Shown: one piece after another, positions 48,453-56,821 of the stretch
How positions within the stretch are numbered: position 1 is the stretch's first letter
How the letters are laid out: every line of letters begins with the position of its first letter
NCBI GenBank assembly: GCA_016281055.1
Contig: JAEEHW010000076.1
Coordinates: forward strand, 17,605 to 81,604
Direction: 5' to 3'
From: Prevotella sp.
Lineage (GTDB): Bacteria > Bacteroidota > Bacteroidia > Bacteroidales > Bacteroidaceae
DNA length: 64,000 bases
Position numbers and translations under genes: made by a program
Notes under the pieces: model-generated
The model's database searches: none
The model's input: the letters and a program-made list of their open reading frames with translations, nothing else
Told to the model about the DNA's origin: nothing

Positions 48453-49295
48453 ATGAAAAAAACAATTCTCTCATTGCTGCTGTTGCCAGCGATGGCATTG
48501 GTAGGTTGCTCGTCTGATGACGACAACATCACACCGCCTACCTACCGCCCACTGAATGTAGAAATTGACGAAACTCGTGCAGCAATCACGAAGACCAGTA
48601 CACTGACGTCATTCAAATTGTATGCCGTTGATCCAGCTACAGAGTACACTCTTAACAAAGACGATGTCGGCAACTGGGTACCATCTCCCCTTTCATCATG
48701 GCCATTATCTGCCGATGACGATGATAAAGTAACTTTCTACGCCATAGACGGTGGTTCATACAGCCAGTCAGGTCAGCATGTGACACTGACAGTCAACGAG
48801 GATGCCTTTAATCAGAAAGACCTGCTCGTGGCTAAGACAGACACAAGTTATACAAAATCGGGGGGAACGCTTTGCTTGAAGTTCAATCATGTATGCACGG
48901 CTGTCAACTTCTATGTCAATGCAACAAACACTCTGTTGGGCAATCTTGGTGGAAGCACCCTCTACATCACGGAAATAAAACTCTGTAATGTAAAGAACAG
49001 CGGACGATACGACCTCGGCACTGGCGAATGGACTATACTGGACGGCACATCGTCATACACCCTAACCGATGGCACCATCGCCGTTACCAACACTGCTGTG
49101 GAACTCCCATGCAAATACTTGTTCATGATACCGCAGACACTTGGTGAGGATGCCAAGCTTGAGTTCAAGTACAAAATAGGAGAAAACGGTGCGGAGAAGA
49201 GCAACTCCATTTCTCTTAATGGAAAGACATGGAACGCTAACGAGCAGAAGAGAATTGACATAAAACTCGGAACATCCCTGATAGAGGTAAACTAA
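48453..49295 (+). CDS. Fimbrillin-like lipoprotein
   Basis: Lipobox AMALVGCSSDDD; DETRAAITKTSTLTSFKLYAVD, LCLKFNHVCTAVNFYV layout typical of fimbrillin-family proteins. Confidence 0.7.
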   Translation: MKKTILSLLLLPAMALVGCSSDDDNITPPTYRPLNVEIDETRAAITKTSTLTSFKLYAVDPATEYTLNKDDVGNWVPSPLSSWPLSADDDDKVTFYAIDGGSYSQSGQHVTLTVNEDAFNQKDLLVAKTDTSYTKSGGTLCLKFNHVCTAVNFYVNATNTLLGNLGGSTLYITEIKLCNVKNSGRYDLGTGEWTILDGTSSYTLTDGTIAVTNTAVELPCKYLFMIPQTLGEDAKLEFKYKIGENGAEKSNSISLNGKTWNANEQKRIDIKLGTSLIEVN

Positions 49296-49313
49296 TTGCA
49301 CAATAAAAAAAAA

Positions 49314-49445
49314 ATGAAGAAACAACAATACACACAACCCACAGTATGTTTCCACACTGTAAAGCCTCATGTGATGCATGTAGCCAGCGTGGAGGATTTT
49401 AAGGACAAGACGTCAGAAACAATAGGTGACGAGGACGAAGACTGA
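49314..49445 (+). CDS. Small ORF, 43 aa (MKKQQYTQPTVCFHTVKPHVMHVASVEDFKDKTSETIGDEDED)
   Basis: Below the ORF-track cutoff; ATG follows an A-rich leader; stop TGA overlaps the ATG of the downstream MFS gene. Confidence 0.6.
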   Translation: MKKQQYTQPTVCFHTVKPHVMHVASVEDFKDKTSETIGDEDED

Positions 49446-50476
49446 TGTCATTCAGTGTTGAAAATGAGATGAACGCAACAAAGACCCTGCTTCCCTTTAT
49501 GCACCTGATGGTGGATGCCTTGTGCGCATGCTGCCTGTGCCTGCTGTCAGTAAGGTACGGCGGTGCATACAACATACTCGAACTATACATACTGTATAAT
49601 GTTGCGGCATTCCTAACGCAACCCCTTACAGGATATGTGGCCGACAGATGCAGCGTGGAGAGATATGCACCATCATTCTGCATCATGCTCACCCTCGTAG
49701 TGACGGCATTGGCATGGTTCGGGATAGGCAGTATGACACCTGATGGCAATGGCATGGTGATGTGGGTTACGGTCACGGTGCTTGGACTGGGCAACTCTGC
49801 CTTTCATGTATGGGCAGGACGGCTGACAACACTGCGCACCAACAACGACATACGGTGGCTCGGAGTGTTCGTCTCCACGGGAGCCGTGGGACTGTCCATC
49901 GGCACGTTGTTCGCTTCATGGTCACTGGCATGGCTGCTGGTAATAGGAATATGTACGTTCACCTTGTTGTATCTGCACAGCGAGAGGGAACTTCCTCAAA
50001 CAACGACAAGCAGTGGCAATTCTTTCCACAAAACACTGGAAGCCTCACTTCAAGGTGACCAATACACTGAGGTGGATGCAAGCGTGGCTATCGTCTGCAT
50101 CATAGTTGTGGCGCTGATGGCATTGGTATTCCTGCGTTCTATGGTGGGCGGCAACTTTAATGCTGCCTTGCCACATGCAAAGAGCATGATACTCATTGCA
50201 GGAATGATAACCATGACAGGCAAGATAGCAGGGGGATGGATAGCACGCTCCATGGGACTGGCCACCACTCTCATCGCTGCAGTCATAGCAACGGCATTGT
50301 GCAGCCTATATATTGACAAGAGCGTTGTGGCAGTACTGACAGGATTGTTTGCCGTCAACTGCACCATGCCGCTGACACTTTACCTGATAAACGTGGTGAT
50401 GCGTGGTCGCGAGGCACTGGCATTCGGACTGCTTGCAGCTTCACTCATGCCGGCGTATCTCATCACATTAATATAA
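49445..50476 (+). CDS. MFS-like integral membrane transporter
   Basis: Polytopic; YNVAAFLTQPLTGYVADR and GLGNSAFHVWAGR motifs. Confidence 0.7.
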   Translation: MSFSVENEMNATKTLLPFMHLMVDALCACCLCLLSVRYGGAYNILELYILYNVAAFLTQPLTGYVADRCSVERYAPSFCIMLTLVVTALAWFGIGSMTPDGNGMVMWVTVTVLGLGNSAFHVWAGRLTTLRTNNDIRWLGVFVSTGAVGLSIGTLFASWSLAWLLVIGICTFTLLYLHSERELPQTTTSSGNSFHKTLEASLQGDQYTEVDASVAIVCIIVVALMALVFLRSMVGGNFNAALPHAKSMILIAGMITMTGKIAGGWIARSMGLATTLIAAVIATALCSLYIDKSVVAVLTGLFAVNCTMPLTLYLINVVMRGREALAFGLLAASLMPAYLITLI

Positions 50477-50484
50477 TATTACAG

Positions 50485-50811
50485 ATGTTGTCACTACTCA
50501 TACCGCTCATACTGACCATTGTCATCGAAGTGCTCATACTGATAGCCCTGCGTGAGTACCGCATAAAAGTGTTGCTGGCATGCATGGCTATGAATGTGCT
50601 CACCAACATACCACTAAACCTATACATTCAATATATAGATTATAGCCTGATGGTTGTGATAGTTGGTGAATTTCTCGTGTTCCTAATAGAAGCCCTATTG
50701 TACCGCATCGTGGTCAAATGGCGCCCAGCCCTGACATACAGTGCCCTGTGCAATGCTGTAAGCTACTTCACAGGCATACTGATAATAAGCATACTTGAAT
50801 TTATATTATAA
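50485..50811 (+). CDS. Hypothetical small polytopic membrane protein (108 aa)
   Basis: Several hydrophobic segments; 8-bp gap after the MFS-like gene. Confidence 0.65.
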   Translation: MLSLLIPLILTIVIEVLILIALREYRIKVLLACMAMNVLTNIPLNLYIQYIDYSLMVVIVGEFLVFLIEALLYRIVVKWRPALTYSALCNAVSYFTGILIISILEFIL

Positions 50812-50823
50812 AAGACTTTTACT

Positions 50824-51156
50824 ATGCAGATACTTGACATCGTAATGCCTTCGCGTCTTGATATGATTAAGGAAGGCCCGCACTTCAGTTTTGAGGATAC
50901 TCCAGAATACAAAGAGATGGTACGCCGCGCCACCGACTCCCTGCAACACATACAGGACTCCATCAGGGCTGCAGCCACTGACACCACGCAGGCTGTCAGC
51001 GACACCATACAGGCTACTGTGCCGATGGCAGGTTCTGCAGGTGGAAACGACGACATGTCGCTATTGTTCACACTGCTTGGCTCAATAGCAGCACTGTCTA
51101 TGTGTGCATATCTCATCGTCAACATAAACAAAAACAGGAAACCATGCAGTTGTTAG
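50824..51156 (+). CDS. Hypothetical single-TM protein with N-terminal MQILDIVMPSRLDMI
   Basis: C-terminal TM LLFTLLGSIAALSMCAYLIV plus basic tail. Confidence 0.6.
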   Translation: MQILDIVMPSRLDMIKEGPHFSFEDTPEYKEMVRRATDSLQHIQDSIRAAATDTTQAVSDTIQATVPMAGSAGGNDDMSLLFTLLGSIAALSMCAYLIVNINKNRKPCSC

Positions 51157-51317
51157 ACATTGCCACTCCGTCACTATGGGATACCATAAATTACGAATAT
51201 GAGAATATCATTCTCCTTGTACTTTCAATCTTCATACTGACCATCGCCATATACTTCATCATCAAACTACGCAAAAACGGTATCAACACCAGTAAGCAGG
51301 ACAATTCCCAGCAGTAA
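51144..51317 (+). CDS. Hypothetical single-TM protein, 57 aa (MQLLDIATPSLWDTINYEYENIILLVLSIFILTIAIYFIIKLRKNG...)
   Basis: In frame inside the 51102 track ORF; start overlaps the previous gene's end; shares its N-terminal motif. Confidence 0.6.
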   Translation: MQLLDIATPSLWDTINYEYENIILLVLSIFILTIAIYFIIKLRKNGINTSKQDNSQQ

Positions 51318-51355
51318 CTACGTAACTACTGATATAACTGCATAAATAGAAAATC

Positions 51356-51394
51356 GGGCTTTTACTTACAGATTGTAAGCAAAAGCCCATTTTT
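51356..51394 (+). terminator. Intrinsic terminator closing the giant-gene cluster
   Basis: GGGCTTTTaCTTACAgatTGTAAGcAAAAGCCC-ATTTTT. Confidence 0.85.
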
Positions 51395-51405
51395 CGTGAC
51401 ACAAG

Positions 51406-51529
51406 TTCCTAACGGATGTTAAATTCCATAGGGTATCGTAAAAGCATAGCTATTACACTGTAAAAGCTATCATATTACACTGTAAAAGCATAGCTATTAC
51501 AAGGTAATACGATAGCTTTCATTTTGTCA
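51406..51529. repeat. 22-bp tandem near-palindromic repeat element (site 3)
   Basis: Four 22-bp units from 51438; left flank CTAACGGATGTTAAAT and right flank AGCTTTCATTTTGTCA shared with site 1. Confidence 0.85.
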
Positions 51530-51620
51530 AAGCATATCAATAACATTTAGCTATTTTCGCCTATGCTATATCATTGCCATAAAAAATAAAAAAGAGACGA
51601 CCAAAAAGTCATCTCTTTTG

Positions 51621-51694
51621 CGCTCCCTCTTGGGCTTGAACCAAGGACCCCCTGATTAACAGTCAGATGCTCTAACCAACTGAGCTAAGGAAGC
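51621..51694 (-). tRNA. tRNA-Asn (anticodon GTT)
   Basis: GCTTCCTTAGCTCAGTTGGTTAGAGCATCTGACTGTTAATCAGGGGGTCCTTGGTTCAAGCCCAAGAGGGAGCG; cloverleaf arms check by hand. Confidence 0.95.
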
Positions 51695-51848
51695 AATTTC
51701 TTATTTGCGAGTGCAAAGGTACTACGAAAAATCGAAACTACCAAACTTTTCGGCATTTTTTTTTGTTTTTGTGCGAAAAAAAGTTGAAATGATGCAAAAT
51801 AAAACATAAAAATATGGTGTTTTCAAGGAAAATGTGTATTTTTGCAAT

Positions 51849-53582
51849 ATGAAACACATGAGAATTGTATTGTTATTTGTCTTCGCCGTATTGTCGCTGT
51901 CTGCGAAAGCCGACGAAAAGAAGAAAAACGACGCTTTCGCCGTTGCGCGCAATCTGGAGATATTCTCCGCTATATACAAACAACTTGACATGATGTACGT
52001 CGATACACTGGACGCTGACGTCACAGTGGGAGCCGGCATACGTTCCATGTTGAGGTCGCTTGATCCATATACCGAGTATTATCCACCAGAGGAGGTGAAA
52101 GACCTCAAGACCATGCTCACCGGCAAATACGCCGGCATAGGAGCATTGATAAAGCAGAACCTCAAGCTGAACCGCGTCATCATTGACGAACCTTACGAGG
52201 GTATGCCCGCTGCAGAGGTTGGACTGAAGAAAGGTGACATCATTCTTTCCATCGACGACACCACTATGGTGGGAAAGTCGGTGTCTTACGTGTCGAGCCA
52301 CCTGCGCGGCGAACCCGGCACGACCTTCCTGCTGAAGGTGTTGCGCCCATCAGCTGACGGTGAGGTGTCCAAAGGAAAGAAAGACAAGCTGGCTGGCGAC
52401 ATTCCCGGCGAGGTGCTCAAGTTCAAAATCACGCGCAAAGCCATACAAATGCCGTCAGTGCCATACTACGGACTGATACCTTCGTCTGACGGAACGCCAA
52501 GCACGGTGGGATACCTGATGCTGTCACAGTTCACGGAAGACTGCTCACGCAATGTACGCCGTGCTCTCGTTGACATGCGCCAGAAGGGTATGAAAAGCCT
52601 TGTGTTCGACCTCAGGAACAATGGTGGAGGTTCGCTCAGCGAAGCTGTGAAGATAGTCAATATGTTCGTACCTAAGGACGTGACACTCGTAACCACCAAG
52701 GGACGCATCAAACGCTCCACCAATGAATACAAGACTGACTCAGAACCACTCGACACCCTGATGCCCGTGGTCGTATTGGTAAACGGCAACACGGCTTCGG
52801 CAAGCGAAATAACCAGCGGTTCACTGCAAGACCTGGACCGCGCCGTAATCATGGGCACACGCACCTTCGGCAAGGGACTGGTGCAGCAGACAGTGGAACT
52901 GCCTCATGATGCTTCTCTCAAACTTACTGTGTCAAAGTATTACATCCCAAGCGGACGATGCATACAGGCAATCAACTACAAGCACACCGGCGGCGGCTAT
53001 CGCGAACACATACCTGATTCGCTGACACGTGAGTTCAAAACCCGCGGTGGCAGAACCGTACGCGACGGTGGCGGCATAAAGCCTGACGTAGAGGTGAAGC
53101 CCGACTCCATCCCCAATATCGCCGGTTACCTGTGCCAAGGTGGTTTCGACTCTACCGAGGTAGTGCTCAACTACGTTATGGACTACGTGCGCAAGCATCC
53201 ATCTATAGCATCGGCAGAAGAGTTTCATCTCTCTGATGAGGAATACGCCGACTTCAAGCAGCGTGTCATAGAGAGTGGGTTCAAGTATGACCGAGAGACA
53301 AGCAAGGTGTATGATGAACTGGTAGAGATGGCGAAATTTGAAGGATATTACGATGATGCTAAGGATGAATTTGAGGCATTGAAGACAAAACTGAGCCACA
53401 ACCTGTCACGCGAACTCGACAATAACCGCACCGTCATTTCGCACCTCATAGAACAAAGCATCATCACCACCTACTACTATCAGAAAGGTTCGATAGCATG
53501 CACACTAAGTTATGATACACAGGTGCAGGAAGCAGTAAAACTAATTAACGACAGAGAGAGATACGAGTCAATATTGAAATAA
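51849..53582 (+). CDS. S41 family C-terminal processing peptidase
   Basis: PDZ domain GLKKGDIILSIDD; catalytic VNGNTASASEITSGSLQDLDRAVIMGTRTFGKGLVQ. Confidence 0.9.
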   Translation: MKHMRIVLLFVFAVLSLSAKADEKKKNDAFAVARNLEIFSAIYKQLDMMYVDTLDADVTVGAGIRSMLRSLDPYTEYYPPEEVKDLKTMLTGKYAGIGALIKQNLKLNRVIIDEPYEGMPAAEVGLKKGDIILSIDDTTMVGKSVSYVSSHLRGEPGTTFLLKVLRPSADGEVSKGKKDKLAGDIPGEVLKFKITRKAIQMPSVPYYGLIPSSDGTPSTVGYLMLSQFTEDCSRNVRRALVDMRQKGMKSLVFDLRNNGGGSLSEAVKIVNMFVPKDVTLVTTKGRIKRSTNEYKTDSEPLDTLMPVVVLVNGNTASASEITSGSLQDLDRAVIMGTRTFGKGLVQQTVELPHDASLKLTVSKYYIPSGRCIQAINYKHTGGGYREHIPDSLTREFKTRGGRTVRDGGGIKPDVEVKPDSIPNIAGYLCQGGFDSTEVVLNYVMDYVRKHPSIASAEEFHLSDEEYADFKQRVIESGFKYDRETSKVYDELVEMAKFEGYYDDAKDEFEALKTKLSHNLSRELDNNRTVISHLIEQSIITTYYYQKGSIACTLSYDTQVQEAVKLINDRERYESILK

Positions 53583-53603
53583 AAATGAAATAATCTACTT
53601 ACT

Positions 53604-55922
53604 ATGGCAAAATCAAAGGGAAAGAAGGGCGGCAAGCACATGACAAAGGCGCAGCTGGCCGAACAGTTGGAATCATATTTCCGTTCACGTCCGGGAGAGA
53701 CAATCTCTTTTAAGACAATATTCAAGGACTTGCACCTTAACACTCATCCGCTGAAGATGCTCGCCATCGACACTCTTGAGGACATGGCATGGGATGATTT
53801 CCTCGTGCGTGTTACCGACTCATCATATAAACTTGCTGAGAACACACAGGTGATGGAGGGTGTTTTCCAGGCCAAAGCCAACGGACGTAACTCCATAACA
53901 CCTGACGGAAGCGACAAACCTATATTCGTGGCAGAACGCAACTCCATGTATGCCATGACGGGCGACCGCGTGCGTTTCTGCATGATGGCACGTCGCAAGA
54001 GCCACATACGCGAGGCACAGGTGACGGAGATAATAAAGAGAAAGAAAGACCAGTTCGTGGGTCGTCTGCAAGTGGAAGACGGATATGCCGTACTCATTCC
54101 ACAGGACCCTATGCCGTGCAGCATCTTCATACCGAAAGACAAGTTGCTTGGCGGCAAGACCAACGAGCGTGCAGTGGTGGCTGTAAGGAAATGGCCCGAT
54201 GCAGAGCACCGCACCATCGTTGCAGAGGTTATCGACGTATTGGGCGAGCGTGGTGACAACGACGTTGAGATGAACACCATATTGGTGCAGTATGGCTTGC
54301 CATACAAATATCCGAAGGAGGTGGAGGATGCCGCCAACAAGATAAGCGACAAGATTACTCCTGAGGACATGGAGAACCGTGAGGACTTCCGCGATGTATT
54401 CACCTGTACCATCGACCCGCGCGATGCCAAGGACTTTGACGATGCGCTGTCAATAAGGAAAATTGAGAATGGAAAATTGAAAGTTAAAAATTCCGATTAC
54501 TCACAGACTGATGAAACACTGGATTCAGCCAGCAAGGGTAATCATAATTCTCAACTTTCAACTCTCAACTCTCAATTATATGAGGTGGGTGTTCACATCG
54601 CTGATGTATCACATTATGTCACCGAAGGCTCCATTATAGATAAGGAGGCAGAGAAGCGTGCCACGAGTGTCTATCTCGTTGACCGCACCATCCCTATGCT
54701 GCCTGAGCGCCTGTGCAACTATATCTGTTCGCTGCGCCCCGATGAGGAGAAACTGGCATACAGTGTCATCTTCACCATGGATGAGGAAGCTAATGTGAAG
54801 GACTACCGCATCGTACACACCGTGATACGTTCTGACCGCCGCTATGCATACGAGGAGGTGCAGAAGGTGATAGAGGAAAGTTGGAAATGGCGCGGTGAGG
54901 ACGGCAACCACTCTTCACCAGTGACTGCAAAAGGCATGGAAGCCCTGAAGAAGATGGATCCGAACGCCGAGCGACTGCTCATACTTGACAGCCTGGCCAA
55001 GAAGTTGCGCGAACATAGGTTCAAGAACGGCTCGGTGAAGTTCGACCGCGAGGAGATGAAGTTTGAAATCGACGACAAAGGCAAACCTGTAAGTTGTTAT
55101 TTCAAGCGTTCTCTCGATGCCAACAAACTCATTGAGGAGTTCATGCTCCTTGCCAACCGCACCGTAGCCGAGCACATTGGCAAGGTACCTAAGGGCAAGA
55201 AGGCCAAGACATTGCCTTACCGCATACACGATGATCCAGACCCAGTGAAACTGGAGCAGTTGAAACAGTTCGTCGTGAAGTTCGGCCATCGCATGAAATC
55301 CACCAGCACCAAGGGTGCCACAGCACGCGCCATCAACACGCTGATGGACGAGGTGGAGGGCCGCCCTGAGTGCAATGCCGTGCAGATGGTGGCACTGAAG
55401 GCCATGATGAAGGCAAAGTATTCAACACACAACATCGGTCACTTCGGACTGGCGTTCGACTATTACACACACTTCACATCGCCCATACGCCGCTATCCAG
55501 ACACAATGGTGCACCGTCTGCTCACTCGCTATGCCGAGGGTGCGCGTTCTGCCAACCAGGATCACTACGAGGAGCTCTGCGAACACTCGTCCGATATGGA
55601 ACAGATAGCAGCCAATGCCGAGCGCGACTCAATAAAATATAAGATGGTGGAGTATATGAGCGAGTTCATCGGTCAGGAGTTCGATGCGCATATCTCCGGC
55701 ATCACCAGCTACGGCATATACGCCGAGATAGACGAGAACCACTGCGAGGGCATGATTCTCATACGTGACCTCAAAGACGACTACTACGAGTTTGACGAGC
55801 GTAATTTCTGCCTCATCGGTCGCCGTCGCCACAACCGCTATCAGTTGGGCGACCCACTGCGCATCAAGGTGGCACGTGCCAATCTCGACAAGAAGCAACT
55901 CGACTTCGTGTTAGCGGAATAG
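53604..55922 (+). CDS. rnr: Ribonuclease R (with 39-codon repeat insertion)
   Basis: RNB DPRDAKDFDDALSI ... YEVGVHIADVSHYV; HFTSPIRRYPDTMVHRLL; C-terminal S1 domain. Confidence 0.94.
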   Translation: MAKSKGKKGGKHMTKAQLAEQLESYFRSRPGETISFKTIFKDLHLNTHPLKMLAIDTLEDMAWDDFLVRVTDSSYKLAENTQVMEGVFQAKANGRNSITPDGSDKPIFVAERNSMYAMTGDRVRFCMMARRKSHIREAQVTEIIKRKKDQFVGRLQVEDGYAVLIPQDPMPCSIFIPKDKLLGGKTNERAVVAVRKWPDAEHRTIVAEVIDVLGERGDNDVEMNTILVQYGLPYKYPKEVEDAANKISDKITPEDMENREDFRDVFTCTIDPRDAKDFDDALSIRKIENGKLKVKNSDYSQTDETLDSASKGNHNSQLSTLNSQLYEVGVHIADVSHYVTEGSIIDKEAEKRATSVYLVDRTIPMLPERLCNYICSLRPDEEKLAYSVIFTMDEEANVKDYRIVHTVIRSDRRYAYEEVQKVIEESWKWRGEDGNHSSPVTAKGMEALKKMDPNAERLLILDSLAKKLREHRFKNGSVKFDREEMKFEIDDKGKPVSCYFKRSLDANKLIEEFMLLANRTVAEHIGKVPKGKKAKTLPYRIHDDPDPVKLEQLKQFVVKFGHRMKSTSTKGATARAINTLMDEVEGRPECNAVQMVALKAMMKAKYSTHNIGHFGLAFDYYTHFTSPIRRYPDTMVHRLLTRYAEGARSANQDHYEELCEHSSDMEQIAANAERDSIKYKMVEYMSEFIGQEFDAHISGITSYGIYAEIDENHCEGMILIRDLKDDYYEFDERNFCLIGRRRHNRYQLGDPLRIKVARANLDKKQLDFVLAE
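54461..54577 (+). repeat. Inverted-arm repeat element, 117 bp, inside rnr CDS
   Basis: Left AATTGAGAATGGAAAATTGAAAGTTAAAAATT; reverse-complemented right AATTGAGAGTTGAGAGTTGAAAGTTGAGAATT (26/32 by hand). Confidence 0.85.
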
Positions 55923-55996
55923 ATTTTATCTATAGTGGAGTTAAGAGGAGTTAGAGTAGTTAACTACCCACTAAAAACTCCCATTATCACTCAACA

Positions 55997-56821
55997 ATGA
56001 AAAAAACACTACTATACTTTCTGATCTTTGTCGCCGTACAGTTAGGTATCGGCGGCATAGCCTCGGTGGTCATGAGCTTATGGTTCCCGAAGGTCAGTCC
56101 CACCAATCCAACAGCAATGATAATCATCACTGCTGTATGCAGCCTGCTGCTCATCGGTATGTTCCTATGGTTTAAGTGGTGCCCCGTCAGCCGCAACTAC
56201 ATACGCACACGACCATGGGCCACACTGGCATGGACGGTGCTGCTCGCCATCGGCATCGTCATACCACTGACATGGCTGATGGAACAGATACCGCAATCAT
56301 GGATGCCCAATCTCATGGAAAATGAACTGAAAGGAATGATGTCAACGAGCGAGGGATATTTCGTCGTCTGTATGCTTGCTCCACTGATGGAGGAGGTGAT
56401 ATTCCGCGGAGCCATCATACGCGCCCTAAGCGAATGGTTCGCGAAGCGATGGGGCAACACACCCGTACTCAACGAACTCTCAAAAGCGGAATGGACGGCA
56501 ATCATACTGTCAGCGGTAATCTTCGGCATAGCCCACTTCAACCCCGCACAGATACCTTACGCACTCATTGTCGGCATACTGTTGGGATGGCTGTTCGTAA
56601 AGACAGGCAGCATAGTACCGGGATTCCTCATACACTGGATAAACAACAGTGCAGCATACGTGGCTGTGAAACTCTTCCCCACCCTGCCCACCGATGCACG
56701 GCTTACCGACTATTTCGGTTCGTCATCGACAGTGCTCAGGGCTGTGGTATGCTCACTGATGATAGCCCTGCCTGCCCTGTATCAGTTAGTGAAGGTGAAG
56801 CGCAGCAGCATCCAGTCCTGA
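55997..56821 (+). CDS. CPBP family intramembrane metalloprotease
   Basis: EEVIFRGAIIRAL and FGIAHF motifs; multi-TM. Confidence 0.88.
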   Translation: MKKTLLYFLIFVAVQLGIGGIASVVMSLWFPKVSPTNPTAMIIITAVCSLLLIGMFLWFKWCPVSRNYIRTRPWATLAWTVLLAIGIVIPLTWLMEQIPQSWMPNLMENELKGMMSTSEGYFVVCMLAPLMEEVIFRGAIIRALSEWFAKRWGNTPVLNELSKAEWTAIILSAVIFGIAHFNPAQIPYALIVGILLGWLFVKTGSIVPGFLIHWINNSAAYVAVKLFPTLPTDARLTDYFGSSSTVLRAVVCSLMIALPALYQLVKVKRSSIQS

